This document shows positions 23,431-31,976 of a DNA stretch of 37,459 nt, in pieces; within the stretch, counting starts at the first letter, position 1, and each line of letters begins with the position of its first letter. Origin of the DNA: Clostridiales bacterium (GTDB taxonomy: Bacteria; Bacillota; Clostridia; Oscillospirales; Oscillospiraceae); the NCBI GenBank assembly GCA_021200895.1, contig JAJQFX010000122.1, positions 1 through 37,459 on the forward strand. Reading direction: 5' to 3'. The position numbers and the translations under genes were made by a program. The notes below the pieces were generated by a model. The model made no database searches. It had not been told where the DNA came from and saw only the letters and a program-made list of their open reading frames with translations.

Positions 23431-23444
23431 TGAAAGCGCTCCCA
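23431..23444. promoter_or_regulatory. Possible catabolite-responsive element (cre)
   Basis: TGAAAGCGCTCCCA matches the CcpA consensus TGWAARCGYTWWCN at 12 of 14 positions. It lies between the divergent DUF3048 and glycan-operon promoters, 17 bases before the latter's -35. Confidence 0.35.
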
Positions 23445-23461
23445 TGTCGCATCAAATGAGG

Positions 23462-23490
23462 TTGAAAAGCGGGAAACAATATGATAAAAT
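23462..23490 (+). promoter_or_regulatory. Extended -10 promoter of the glycan operon
   Basis: TTGAAA (23462-23467), 17-bp spacer, TAAAAT (23485-23490) preceded by TGA. The leader is about 70 bases before the glycosyltransferase. Confidence 0.65.
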
Positions 23491-23565
23491 AAATAAAATG
23501 CGGAAGCAATCCCACATATCCAGGCAGGTGCGGACTGTGCGTTGCGTTCCATCGGAGGGGTAACT

Positions 23566-24882
23566 ATGCCGAAGCTGCTGCTCTTTGCCCACAGCGGGCT
23601 GTCAGACGAGGACGCCAACGGCCGCACCATGAAGGCGCTGCTGCGGGCCTGGTCGCCTGAGGAGCTGGCCGAATTTTATTGCGATGTGCAGCCGCCGGAC
23701 TTCACCGCCGCCGCGCAGTATTTCCGGGTCACGGATACCGAAATGCTGATGGCATTTCTGGGGAAACGAATCAGCAATCCGAGGGCCCCATCCAACGCAC
23801 CCTCCCGCACCGCTCCGAACAGGGACGCAGCCCCCAGGATTCCCCCGTGGCTAAAACGTCAGAAGTACAATTTTGTACTCAAATGGGCGCGGGAGTACCT
23901 GTGGATGCTCAGCCCGTGGGGGCATCAAGGCCTCCGTGACTGGATACGGGCGTTTGACCCGGACAGTATCCTGTATATGGTAGGGGAGAGCCTTTTCATG
24001 GACAGGCTCGTCCTGGATGTGGCAAAACTGACCGGGAAGCCTCTGATTCTGTATCACGGTGAGGCGTTCCGCATCATTGACCTAAACAGGCGGAAGGGCC
24101 TGGAGCGGGCGTACTATCAGGCGGCGGAAGAGCGCTACGGGCAGCTGGCTGACCGGGCATCCCTTATCCTCTACCATTCCGAGTACCTGCTGCGGGCCTA
24201 TGAGGCGCGATACCCGGCCTGTGCGGACGGGATGGTGGCCTACAACGGCGGGAGCTGTGACTACCAGGAGTACGTCAGTCACACGCCGCTAAAATTGACC
24301 TACTTTGGCAATCTGGGCGTTGGGCGGGTGCCGTCTCTGCTACAGGTGGCCGACGTTCTTTCTGAAATCGACGGTGCCTTAAAAATCGATGTCTATGGTA
24401 CGGCGCTGGAAGAGGACGCCGCCTTGCTGCGGGAGCGGGCGAATATCGATTACCACGGCTTCATTTCGGCCCAGACGCTGCATGAGGTCGTGGAGCAGTC
24501 GGACATTCTGCTCCATGTAGAGAGCTTCGATGCCCAAATCGTGGAGAAATTGCGGTACGCCTTTTCCACGAAGCTGGCGCAGTGCCTGTGCGCGGGGCGC
24601 TGCCTCCTCTCCTATGCGCCTAAGGAAACCGCCTCGACACAGTATCTGCTGTCAGAGCGAGCGGCCGCCGTTGCCACCGACCTGTGTGAACTGCGGGAGA
24701 CGCTGGCGGATGTTGTCACGAATGCGGAAAGCCGCACGGCCTATGCCCGTCGGGGCTACGCCGTCGCGCAGCGGAACCACAGGGCAGAGGTCACCTCCCA
24801 GCGGGTGAAGGATGCCATCACGGCAGTTTTAAACGAAGCGTCCGGGCCGCACCCGCTGAACGGGGAAGGAGCGGTCAGATGA
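23566..24882 (+). CDS. Glycosyltransferase, GT-B fold (GT4-like)
   Basis: A 438-residue cytoplasmic glycosyltransferase. The N-terminal half has PKLLLFAHSGLSDEDANGRT. The C-terminal nucleotide-sugar half has LTYFGNLGVGRV (about 245-256), DIDYHGFI-like and SDILLHVESFDAQ near 310-325, and KLAQCLCAGRCLLSY near 340, in the order of GT4-type GT-B enzymes. Donor and acceptor cannot be told from sequence. It is the first gene of the glycan operon and the only glycosyltransferase in it. The start ATG at 23566 has GGAGGGG five bases upstream, and 23542 is rejected for lack of a site. It overlaps the flippase start by four bases (ATGA). Confidence 0.85.
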   Translation: MPKLLLFAHSGLSDEDANGRTMKALLRAWSPEELAEFYCDVQPPDFTAAAQYFRVTDTEMLMAFLGKRISNPRAPSNAPSRTAPNRDAAPRIPPWLKRQKYNFVLKWAREYLWMLSPWGHQGLRDWIRAFDPDSILYMVGESLFMDRLVLDVAKLTGKPLILYHGEAFRIIDLNRRKGLERAYYQAAEERYGQLADRASLILYHSEYLLRAYEARYPACADGMVAYNGGSCDYQEYVSHTPLKLTYFGNLGVGRVPSLLQVADVLSEIDGALKIDVYGTALEEDAALLRERANIDYHGFISAQTLHEVVEQSDILLHVESFDAQIVEKLRYAFSTKLAQCLCAGRCLLSYAPKETASTQYLLSERAAAVATDLCELRETLADVVTNAESRTAYARRGYAVAQRNHRAEVTSQRVKDAITAVLNEASGPHPLNGEGAVR

Positions 24883-26372
24883 CCGCAAAGCTGCCTTCTC
24901 TGCGGGGGCTGTCGGGGGACGCGCTCCTTCTGACCTTTATCCGGCTGGTGACCATGACGCTGAGCTTTGCTGTCACGCGGCTGCTCTCTCAGCAGCTGAC
25001 GGTGTATGACTACGGTACCTATTCGGAAATTCTGCTGATCGTCTCCACCGTATCGTCACTGACCATCCTTGGCATGGGAGACGGCGTCAATTACTTCTTT
25101 TGCAGCGAGGGGGACAGCGGTCAGCGGGAAGCCTATATCGCCACGCTTTATCTGGTGCAGTGCATCATCAGCGCCGTCAGCGGCTGCCTGATCATGGTGT
25201 GCAGCGCCCCTATCGCTGCCGGTCTGGGGAATGACCAGGTGAAGCAATACCTGGCCTATGCGGCGGTTTTGCCCCTGCTGCAAAATCTGCTGTCCATGAC
25301 TCAGGTTTTGATCGTGTCTGTCGGCAAGGCGCGGCTGCTTGCCCTGCGGAATCTGGCGGTCTCCCTTATCCGGCTGTGGGTCGTGCTGCTGATGGTTGCA
25401 TGGACGCGGAGCATCGGGTTGCTGCTCCTCGCTACGGTGCTGCTGGATGCCGGTCAGCTATTGTTCTTCCTTTGCATCCTGCGCAAAAACGGCAGCGCGT
25501 TTCGGCTGCGCAAGGCGCAGCTTCGCTTGCTCCCCCGCATCATGGCGTATACGCTGCCGATGGCCGTCTTTACGCTGCTCAGCATCGTCAACCGGGACTG
25601 CGATAAATATGTGATTGCCGCCATGACGGACACGGAGACGCTGGCGGTGTACGCCAATGCGTCAAAGATGCTGCCGTTTGACATTGTGCTGACCTCGTTT
25701 TCCACCGTGATGCTGCCGGCGCTGACAAGGCGCATCGCGGAAGGGAAGCGGGGGGAATCGCTTCGGCTATATCGGCGCTTTTTTGAAATCGTCTACGGCA
25801 CCACGGCGGTCATGGTCTGCGCCGCCCTGGTGGCCTCGCCGCAGCTGATGGAGCTGCTCTATACGGAAAAGTACCTGAGCGGGTATCCCATCTTTGCGGT
25901 TTATCTTGCGGTTGACTTCGTGCGCGTCACAAATGTGACGCTGGTGTTGAGCGCGGCGGGGAAGACGAAGCCGCTGACGCTCCTTGCCATCGGCTCCGCC
26001 GCTGCCAATTTGGGGCTGGATGTGCTGCTGTTTTCCTGCCTGGGCGTCATCGGGCCTGCGGTGGCGACGCTGGCCGTCACAGGGATAACCGGCCTTCTGA
26101 TGATGCAGTTGAGCGCAAAGGAGTTAGGCGGCGGGACACTTGACCTCGTTGACGCGCCCTTTCTGGTGCGGTTTGCGGCGGCGAATGTCGCGCTGTCCGT
26201 CCTGCTCCTTGCCCTGCGCACCCGGCTGGAGCAGGCGGGGGTGCAGGGTTGGCTGACGCTGCTTCTGCTCTGCGCCGCCTATGGCGTGACTATGTGCGCA
26301 CTGTACGGAAAGCGGCTCCTACAGGATTTACGGGACATCAGCAGCATTTCACAGGGGAGGGCAGTAAAATGA
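24879..26372 (+). CDS. Polysaccharide flippase (Wzx/MATE-like, MOP superfamily)
   Basis: A 497-residue integral membrane protein with about 12-14 hydrophobic segments. It starts with LLTFIRLVTMTLSFAVTRLLS and the YDYGTYSEI motif typical of the Wzx/RfbX family (VxxYGxYS). It would move lipid-linked sugar units across the membrane. CDKYVIAAMTDTETLAVYANASK near 245 is the usual second conserved block. Its context between a glycosyltransferase and sugar-nucleotide genes supports this. The substrate is unknown but may contain N-acetyl-fucosamine because of the following genes. It overlaps both neighbours as ATGA. Confidence 0.92.
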   Translation: MTAKLPSLRGLSGDALLLTFIRLVTMTLSFAVTRLLSQQLTVYDYGTYSEILLIVSTVSSLTILGMGDGVNYFFCSEGDSGQREAYIATLYLVQCIISAVSGCLIMVCSAPIAAGLGNDQVKQYLAYAAVLPLLQNLLSMTQVLIVSVGKARLLALRNLAVSLIRLWVVLLMVAWTRSIGLLLLATVLLDAGQLLFFLCILRKNGSAFRLRKAQLRLLPRIMAYTLPMAVFTLLSIVNRDCDKYVIAAMTDTETLAVYANASKMLPFDIVLTSFSTVMLPALTRRIAEGKRGESLRLYRRFFEIVYGTTAVMVCAALVASPQLMELLYTEKYLSGYPIFAVYLAVDFVRVTNVTLVLSAAGKTKPLTLLAIGSAAANLGLDVLLFSCLGVIGPAVATLAVTGITGLLMMQLSAKELGGGTLDLVDAPFLVRFAAANVALSVLLLALRTRLEQAGVQGWLTLLLLCAAYGVTMCALYGKRLLQDLRDISSISQGRAVK

Positions 26373-27574
26373 ATCTTCTGGTGACCGGCGCGAAGGGCTT
26401 CGTAGGGCGGAACCTGTGCGCCTCTCTGCGGAACCTTCAAACGGGCAAGGACAGGACGAGGCAGTTCAAAATCGATGAGATTTTTGAGTATGATTTGGAT
26501 ACCGACCCGGCTATGCTGGACTTTTTCTGCCAGAAGGCGGACTTCGGCTTTCACCTGGCCGGGGTCAACCGCCCCGGGGACGCCGCCGACTATATGACGG
26601 GCAACTGCGGGTTCACGTCCGTTTTGCTGGAGACCTTGAGGAAGCATGGCAACGCCTGCCCGGTGATGCTGGCATCCTCCATTCAGGCGTCCCTGGTCGG
26701 GCGCTACGCGGGCTCCCCATACGGCAAATCGAAGCTGGCGGCGGAGGAACTGCTGTTTCGGTATGCGGATGAGACCGGGGCCAGGGCGCTGGTTTACCGC
26801 CTCCCCAACCTGTTCGGCAAATGGTGCCGCCCCAACTACAATTCCGTGGTGGCCACCCTTTGCAACAGTATTGCAAAGGAGTTACCCTTTACAATCGACG
26901 ACCCTGCTACAGAACTGACGCTGCTCTATATCGACGATTTGTTGAATAGCCTGCTGGACGCGCTGGAGGGGCGGACACAGCGCTGTAAGTACGAAGGGCT
27001 GACGGTCACTCCCACGCCCCAAGGTCGCTACTGCTACATTCCAACGGTGCATCAGGTCACATTGGGGGAACTTGCAGCGCTGCTGCAAACATTCCGCGAC
27101 CAGCCCCAAACCCTGATGCTGCCGGAGCTTCCGGAAGGCTCCTTTGCCGGGAAGCTGTATGCGACCTATCTGTCCTACCTGCCGAAGGAAAAGGTCGCGT
27201 TTCCGCTGAAAACGAATGAGGATTTGCGGGGCGGCTTCACCGAACTGCTGAAAACCCCCAGCGGCGGACAGTTCAGCGTGTGCGTTTCCCGCCCGGGCCG
27301 CACCAGGGGGCAGCACTGGCACCACAGCAAGTGGGAGCTTTTTATCGTGGTGGCCGGGCACGGCCTGATTCGGGAGCGAAACATTTGGTCGGACGAGGTG
27401 CTGGAATTTGAGGTGTCCGGGGAGCAGCTGACGGCGGTTCATATGCTGCCCGGCTATACGCACGACCTCATCAACCTCTCCCAGACGGAGAACCTGGTGA
27501 CGGTGATGTGGGCCAGCGAGGCGTTCGACCCGCAGCGCCCGGACACCTTTGCGGAGCCGGTGGAGGTGGAGTAA
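26369..27574 (+). CDS. capF: UDP-2-acetamido-2,6-dideoxy-hexos-4-ulose epimerase/reductase (CapF)
   Basis: A 401-residue bifunctional enzyme of the CapF/WbjC/FnlB type in UDP-L-FucNAc synthesis. The N-terminal SDR domain has GAKGFVG (7-13), SSIQA (103-107) and the YxxxK pair Y118/K122. The C-terminal cupin has GQHWHHSKWELFIVVAGHG near 310-330, the zinc-binding epimerase part. In known CapF the cupin epimerises C3 and the SDR domain reduces C4 with NADPH. Both are intact here. The next gene is the matching CapG. The first-step enzyme CapE is not in the window. It overlaps the flippase stop by four bases, with GGGGAGG upstream. Confidence 0.93.
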   Translation: MNLLVTGAKGFVGRNLCASLRNLQTGKDRTRQFKIDEIFEYDLDTDPAMLDFFCQKADFGFHLAGVNRPGDAADYMTGNCGFTSVLLETLRKHGNACPVMLASSIQASLVGRYAGSPYGKSKLAAEELLFRYADETGARALVYRLPNLFGKWCRPNYNSVVATLCNSIAKELPFTIDDPATELTLLYIDDLLNSLLDALEGRTQRCKYEGLTVTPTPQGRYCYIPTVHQVTLGELAALLQTFRDQPQTLMLPELPEGSFAGKLYATYLSYLPKEKVAFPLKTNEDLRGGFTELLKTPSGGQFSVCVSRPGRTRGQHWHHSKWELFIVVAGHGLIRERNIWSDEVLEFEVSGEQLTAVHMLPGYTHDLINLSQTENLVTVMWASEAFDPQRPDTFAEPVEVE

Positions 27575-28768
27575 ATGGGATGTAAACTGGATTATACGGA
27601 TGTCTCTTTCCGGCAGAACGGCAGGCTAAAGCTGCTGATCATCCTGGGGACGCGGCCTGAAATCATCCGCCTGTCGGAGGTCATCCACAAATGCAGGCGG
27701 TACTTTGACACCCTCCTGGCCCACACCGGGCAGAACTATGATTACACTCTCAGCGGCATCTTCTTCCGGGATTTGAAGCTGGACGCGCCGGAGGTCTATA
27801 TGGACACAGTGGGGGAGGACTTGGGGGCCACCATTGGCAATATCATCAGCTGCTCCTATAAGCTGATGGCACAGGTCAAACCGGACGCCTTGCTGATTCT
27901 GGGGGACACCAACTCCTGTCTGTCGGCTATTTCGGCCAAACGCCTGCACATTCCCATCTTTCACATGGAGGCGGGGAATCGCTGCAAGGACGAATGCTTG
28001 CCGGAGGAGACGAACCGGCGCATTGTGGACATCATCTCCGACGTGAATCTGGCCTACTCCGAGCAGGCCAGGCGGTACCTGCACGAGTGCGGCCTGCCCG
28101 GGGAGCGCACCTTTGTGACCGGCTCCCCCATGGCCGAGGTTCTGCGCCGCAGCCTGCCGGAAATCGAAGGCAGCGGCATCCATGCCCGTTTGGGGCTGGA
28201 AAAGGGCAGGTATATCCTCCTCTCCGCCCACCGGGAGGAGAATCTTGACACGGAGGGGAATTTCCGCTCCTTGTTTACTGCAATCAACGCCCTGGCGGAG
28301 CGCTATGACCTGCCCATTTTGTACTCCTGCCATCCCCGTGCACGGAAGCAGCTGGAGGCCAGCGGCTTTCCGCTGGACCGGCGGGTGACGCCCCATGAGC
28401 CGCTGGGCTTCCATGACTATAACTGCCTGCAACTGCACGCCTTCGCCGTGGTGTCGGACAGCGGAACGCTGCCGGAGGAGGCCAGCTTCTTCGCGTCCAT
28501 CGGGCGACCCTTCCCGGCGGTTTGTATCCGCACCTCTACGGAGCGGCCCGAGGCCATGGAGCGGGGCTGCTTCGTGCTGGCAGGCATCGAAACCGCGTCG
28601 CTGCTCCAGGGCGTGGAGACGGCGGTGCAGCTGCACATGGACGGTGCGCATGGAACGCCTGTGCCGGACTACCAGGAGGAATCCGTGTCCACCAGGGTAG
28701 TGAAAATCATCCAGTCCTACACCGCCATCGTTGACCGTCTGGTCTGGCGGAAGGAGCAGCCCAGGTGA
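27575..28768 (+). CDS. capG: UDP-N-acetyl-L-fucosamine synthase (CapG/WbjD-type UDP-HexNAc 2-epimerase)
   Basis: A 397-residue non-hydrolysing UDP-HexNAc 2-epimerase. It has LIILGTRPEIIRLSEV (about 20-35), HTGQNYDYTLSGIFF near 50, ILGDTNSCLSA near 107 and SDSGTLPEEASF near 290. HMEAGNRCKDECLPEETNR (about 129-147) is the form found in CapG/WbjD/FnlC, where WecB would have HVEAGLRT. Following capF, it most likely makes UDP-L-FucNAc from UDP-2-acetamido-2,6-dideoxy-L-talose. The ATG starts immediately after the capF stop. Plain WecB activity is the less likely alternative. Confidence 0.92.
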   Translation: MGCKLDYTDVSFRQNGRLKLLIILGTRPEIIRLSEVIHKCRRYFDTLLAHTGQNYDYTLSGIFFRDLKLDAPEVYMDTVGEDLGATIGNIISCSYKLMAQVKPDALLILGDTNSCLSAISAKRLHIPIFHMEAGNRCKDECLPEETNRRIVDIISDVNLAYSEQARRYLHECGLPGERTFVTGSPMAEVLRRSLPEIEGSGIHARLGLEKGRYILLSAHREENLDTEGNFRSLFTAINALAERYDLPILYSCHPRARKQLEASGFPLDRRVTPHEPLGFHDYNCLQLHAFAVVSDSGTLPEEASFFASIGRPFPAVCIRTSTERPEAMERGCFVLAGIETASLLQGVETAVQLHMDGAHGTPVPDYQEESVSTRVVKIIQSYTAIVDRLVWRKEQPR

Positions 28769-28797
28769 AGGCTGCGCAGCCGGAAGGGAGGAGCTGA

Positions 28798-29544
28798 ATG
28801 GAACCAATGGATGCAGCACCGGCGAGGTGTGTTACAATCAAGGACTTTTGGAGCATTTTCGTCCGCCATTTATGGACAATCATTCTGGCCGCGCCCCTGG
28901 CGGTGGGGCTTTCGTTCGCGGCTGTGCAGCTGGCCCTTCCGCCGCTGTACGCCTCAACGGCAACGCTGTATATCCTGTACCAGAATGAGGAGGACGGCGC
29001 GGCCAATACGGCCTCGGATTTCTCACTGGCGCTGAATGTGGTCAACGGCTGCACTTATCTGCTCAAAAGCCACGCAGTTCTGGATGAGGTAATAGACACC
29101 TTGCAGCTGACGGTGGACTATGAGGCGTTGTATGACCGCGTCTCCACTGCAAACCCGGAGGACACCCGGATTTTAGAGGTGACGGTTCAGGCGGAGACGC
29201 CGGAGCTTGCAAAGGAAATCGCAAACGTACTGTGTGAAATTGGTCAGGATAAAATCACGGATGCTATGGGCTTTCAGCAGGTACACTTTTTTGAAACGGG
29301 AACGCTGGACAGCGAGCCGAGCAATCGCCTCAGCACTGTGTCCTACCTCCTGATCGGCATGATTGCCTCGGTGCTGGTCTACTCTGCCTTCCTGATTGCG
29401 TTCCTGCTGAATGACAGAATGGACACGGCAGAGGACATTCAGCAGTATCTTGGGTTGAGCGTCCTGGGCGAGATACCCAACGCAGACAGGGCTGCGCGAA
29501 AAGCCACCGGCTTTGGCCGCAAAAGGGGGGACGAGAGGAGATGA
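28798..29544 (+). CDS. Wzz/CapA-type chain-length determinant protein
   Basis: A 248-residue membrane protein with two transmembrane helices (about 27-47 and 182-203) and a short outer loop. This is the layout of CapA/YveK-type polysaccharide copolymerases of Firmicutes. The N-terminal ITIKDFW and the C-terminal cytoplasmic DTAEDIQQYLGLSVLGEIP are typical. It sets chain length and activates the partner CpsD/CapB kinase. That partner follows directly (ATGA overlap). The start has GGGAGGAG five bases ahead. The usual proline-rich segment before the second helix is weak. Confidence 0.88.
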   Translation: MEPMDAAPARCVTIKDFWSIFVRHLWTIILAAPLAVGLSFAAVQLALPPLYASTATLYILYQNEEDGAANTASDFSLALNVVNGCTYLLKSHAVLDEVIDTLQLTVDYEALYDRVSTANPEDTRILEVTVQAETPELAKEIANVLCEIGQDKITDAMGFQQVHFFETGTLDSEPSNRLSTVSYLLIGMIASVLVYSAFLIAFLLNDRMDTAEDIQQYLGLSVLGEIPNADRAARKATGFGRKRGDERR

Positions 29545-30179
29545 ACTGTGTCACGCTGACGCTGCCGGAACGGGACAGCGCCCTTCTCCGGGAGGCGTAT
29601 CAGGCCCTTTGCGTCAACCTGCTGTTCTCCTGTCAGGAGCGGTCTGTGATTGCTGTCACAAGCTGCGGGAAGGGGGAAGGGACAACCACCGTTTCCCTCA
29701 ACATCGCCAGGCACCTGGCAGAACTGGGGAAAACGGTGCTTGTCCTCGACGCAGACCTGAGAAGCTCCGTAATGGCAGAGCGAAACGCCGCCCTCAGTGC
29801 TGCCGCAGGACTGACCGAGGTTTTGAACGGACAATGTTCGTTGGACTACTGCCTGTACACAACGCAGCATCAGAAGCTGCACCTGCTGTTTGCCGGAGCG
29901 TGCCCTGACAATCCGCTGGAGCTTCTGAGCGGGAGCCGATTCCGTATGCTGCTGCTGGAACTGCGGAAGCAATATGACTACGTTCTGGTCGATACGCCTC
30001 CGCTGGGGACGTTCGTCGATGCGGCAGTGATTGCCGCCCAATGCGATGGCGCGATTTTGGTGATAGGGGACAGGTCTGCGCGCCGCAAGCAGGCCCAGGC
30101 CGTTGCGGCGCAGCTGGAAAAGTGCGGCAAAATCTTCGGCGTTGTCCGGAATCATACCGGAACGAGGCGGACAGGTTGA
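29541..30179 (+). CDS. CpsD/CapB-like BY-kinase family protein lacking the Walker A lysine
   Basis: A 212-residue cytoplasmic protein of the CpsD/CapB (Wze) bacterial tyrosine kinase family. Walker A' VLVLDADLR (66-74) and Walker B YDYVLVDTPPLG (145-156) are normal. Walker A reads SCGKGEGTTTVSLN (41-54), where the family has GEGK(S/T)T: position 48 is Thr (ACA at 29682-29684) in place of the invariant Lys, one base away from AAA. The C-terminus ends NHTGTRRTG with no tyrosine cluster, the usual autophosphorylation site. Either it is a non-kinase modulator or a dead copy. Its Wzz partner lies directly upstream. It is the last gene of the operon. Confidence 0.88.
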   Translation: MNCVTLTLPERDSALLREAYQALCVNLLFSCQERSVIAVTSCGKGEGTTTVSLNIARHLAELGKTVLVLDADLRSSVMAERNAALSAAAGLTEVLNGQCSLDYCLYTTQHQKLHLLFAGACPDNPLELLSGSRFRMLLLELRKQYDYVLVDTPPLGTFVDAAVIAAQCDGAILVIGDRSARRKQAQAVAAQLEKCGKIFGVVRNHTGTRRTG

Positions 30180-30253
30180 ATCGTGGCGGGATACAGGCGG
30201 ACGGACGGCTGCACACCCTGCTCCTTTGGAAAATTCTGCCGCCGCGCAGACAT

Positions 30254-30282
30254 CTTTACAAGTCCGCGCAAAAATGATATGA
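30254..30282 (+). promoter_or_regulatory. Extended -10 promoter of the CYTH-BMP unit
   Basis: TTTACA (30254-30259), 17-bp spacer, TATGAT (30277-30282) preceded by TGA. The leader to the CYTH gene is about 48 bases. Confidence 0.68.
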
Positions 30283-30336
30283 TGGCAGTTGTGAGAAAGA
30301 ATCACTGCAACGCCCGGCGTAAGGAGGACGCTTCAA

Positions 30337-30819
30337 ATGGAAATCGAGCGCAAATTTTGGATAGACCAATTCCCGGATTTACCCTGTAAGGTTCACAAAA
30401 GGACAGAGCAGGGCTACCTGAGCATCACACCCTTCGAGGTGCGCATCCGCAAAAGTGAGGACTGCGCCACAGGCCAATGCACCTATCGCCTGACCATCAA
30501 GAGCCAGGGCGACCTGGCCCGACATGAGGTGGAGACCGCCCTGGAGGCGCAGCAATATGAGGAGCTGAAGGGCCTGCTGGAGCGGCCCATGATTTGCAAG
30601 GATTACCGGGCCTATGCGCTGGAGGACGGATACACGCTGGAATGCTCCATTGTGGATGGGGGCGTTTTCTCCTATGCGGAGGTGGAGTTTCCCTCTGAGG
30701 AGGCGGCAGCTTCCTGGCAGCCGCTGCCCTTCCTAGGCCGTGAGACCACCTATGAAACGGGCTTCAAGATGCACAACTATTGGCTTGACCGCACAGTTCC
30801 GGGAGGAAAGTCAGAGTAA
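30337..30819 (+). CDS. CYTH domain protein
   Basis: A 160-residue protein with the CYTH/triphosphate tunnel metalloenzyme fold. It begins MEIERKFWI, the ExExK signature at residues 2-6. Later basic and acidic strand motifs follow: EVRIRKSED, CTYRLTIKSQ, VETALE and FSYAEVEFPS. Family members hydrolyse triphosphates or, rarely, act as adenylate cyclase. Which reaction applies here cannot be told, and tripolyphosphatase-type activity is the commoner bacterial finding. The start has TAAGGAGG ahead. It ends directly before the BMP lipoprotein gene, with which it is probably co-transcribed, though no functional link is known. Confidence 0.9.
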   Translation: MEIERKFWIDQFPDLPCKVHKRTEQGYLSITPFEVRIRKSEDCATGQCTYRLTIKSQGDLARHEVETALEAQQYEELKGLLERPMICKDYRAYALEDGYTLECSIVDGGVFSYAEVEFPSEEAAASWQPLPFLGRETTYETGFKMHNYWLDRTVPGGKSE

Positions 30820-31899
30820 ATGAACTACAGAGCGAAGGGTATTTGCGTCCTGCTGGCCCTGCTGCTGGCCGTTGGGCTGACAAGCTGCGGAGAGCAAACG
30901 GAGAGCACCCGCACCATCGCAGTGGTGACGGACGGCGGCTCCTTCCAGGACAGCTCGTATAATCAGGCGGTTTACGAGGGCGTTCAGGCATGGTGTGAAG
31001 AAGCGGGTTATGAGGTTGCCTGCTATGTGCCGGAGGGCAGCACCTCGGAGGATTTGTACAACAGCATGAATCAGGCCTATGAGGACGGCGTTCGTGTGAT
31101 GGTGGTAGCGGGCAGCAGTTTTGAGCAGCCGGTGTATGAGATTCAATCGGAACGCAGCAGCCTGCAAATCCTGCTGCTGGACGGGGAACCCCATGATATT
31201 GACTATAATTATGAGACGGCGGAGAATGTACACTGCCTCCTCTTCCAGGAGGAGCAGGCCGGATTTCTGGCCGGTTACGTCGCCGTGGCGGAGGGGTACC
31301 GCCGCCTGGGCTTCGCAGGCGGCGTGCAGCTGACCTGGGTGATTCAGTACCTGTACGGCTTCCTCCAGGGGGCGGATCAGGCAGCCTATGAGTTACGGCT
31401 GGAGGAGGGCGACGTGACGGTGCGCTATACCTACTCCGACACCTTCGACGCCAGTGACAGCCTGGAAAGCACCTGTGAAAAGTGGTACGGCAAAGGAGTG
31501 GGCGTGATTTTCTCCGCCTGCGGCGATGGCCTTGAAAACGTACTCAGCGCAGCGGCGGCCAGCGACAAAAAGGTGATCCTTTCCGACTTCGCCCGGCAGG
31601 ATGATCAGGTCTTTCTCTCCACCGTGAAGCGGTTTGACACGGCCATTGCGCTGGCGCTGGACAGCCTGGAGAAGAACGACTGGGAGTGGGGTGCCTCGGC
31701 AGCAGGCCAAACCGCTACCGTCGGCCTGGCGGAGGACTGCGTGGGCCTGGATGTGACAGAAGAGGATTGGCCCTTCACGGGCATGAGCTACGACGAATAT
31801 GCTCTGCTGGTGCAGGACATCGTTGACGGCTATATCGTCATTTCTGACAGCATCAGCGAGGTACCCACCCTGCGGGTGGTTTCAGCCAGTAAAAGCTGA
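30820..31899 (+). CDS. BMP family (PnrA/Med-like) lipoprotein, substrate-binding type
   Basis: A 359-residue predicted lipoprotein with signal 1-22 and lipobox LTSC (Cys23). The body fits the BMP/PnrA-like periplasmic-binding fold: TIAVVTDGGSFQDSSYNQAV near 32-51, VMVVAGSSFEQPV near 93, EEQAGFLAGYVA near 145, RLGFAGGVQLTWV near 162 and GVGVIFSACGDGLENV near 226. PnrA-type proteins bind nucleosides for ABC import. No ATPase or permease gene is here, so the transporter would be elsewhere or this is a sensor. The ATG follows the CYTH stop without a gap. GGGAGG lies 15 bases before. A terminator follows. Confidence 0.87.
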   Translation: MNYRAKGICVLLALLLAVGLTSCGEQTESTRTIAVVTDGGSFQDSSYNQAVYEGVQAWCEEAGYEVACYVPEGSTSEDLYNSMNQAYEDGVRVMVVAGSSFEQPVYEIQSERSSLQILLLDGEPHDIDYNYETAENVHCLLFQEEQAGFLAGYVAVAEGYRRLGFAGGVQLTWVIQYLYGFLQGADQAAYELRLEEGDVTVRYTYSDTFDASDSLESTCEKWYGKGVGVIFSACGDGLENVLSAAAASDKKVILSDFARQDDQVFLSTVKRFDTAIALALDSLEKNDWEWGASAAGQTATVGLAEDCVGLDVTEEDWPFTGMSYDEYALLVQDIVDGYIVISDSISEVPTLRVVSASKS

Positions 31900-31916
31900 C
31901 AATAACGGATATGAAA

Positions 31917-31947
31917 AGGGCGGCCACTTTACAGTGGCCGCCCTCTT
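31917..31947. terminator. Bidirectional terminator between the BMP gene and potD
   Basis: A perfect 12-bp GC-rich stem (31917-31928 with 31933-31944) with a 4-base loop. It is followed on plus by CTTTC and on minus by TTTTC. It lies between two converging genes. Confidence 0.88.
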
Positions 31948-31976
31948 TCATGCAGCTAATGAGATTCGTCCTCCGG

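Noticed and set aside
30180..30253. Terminator after the CpsD/CapB-like gene
   Set aside because: No convincing hairpin with T-run was found; read-through into the CYTH unit is possible.
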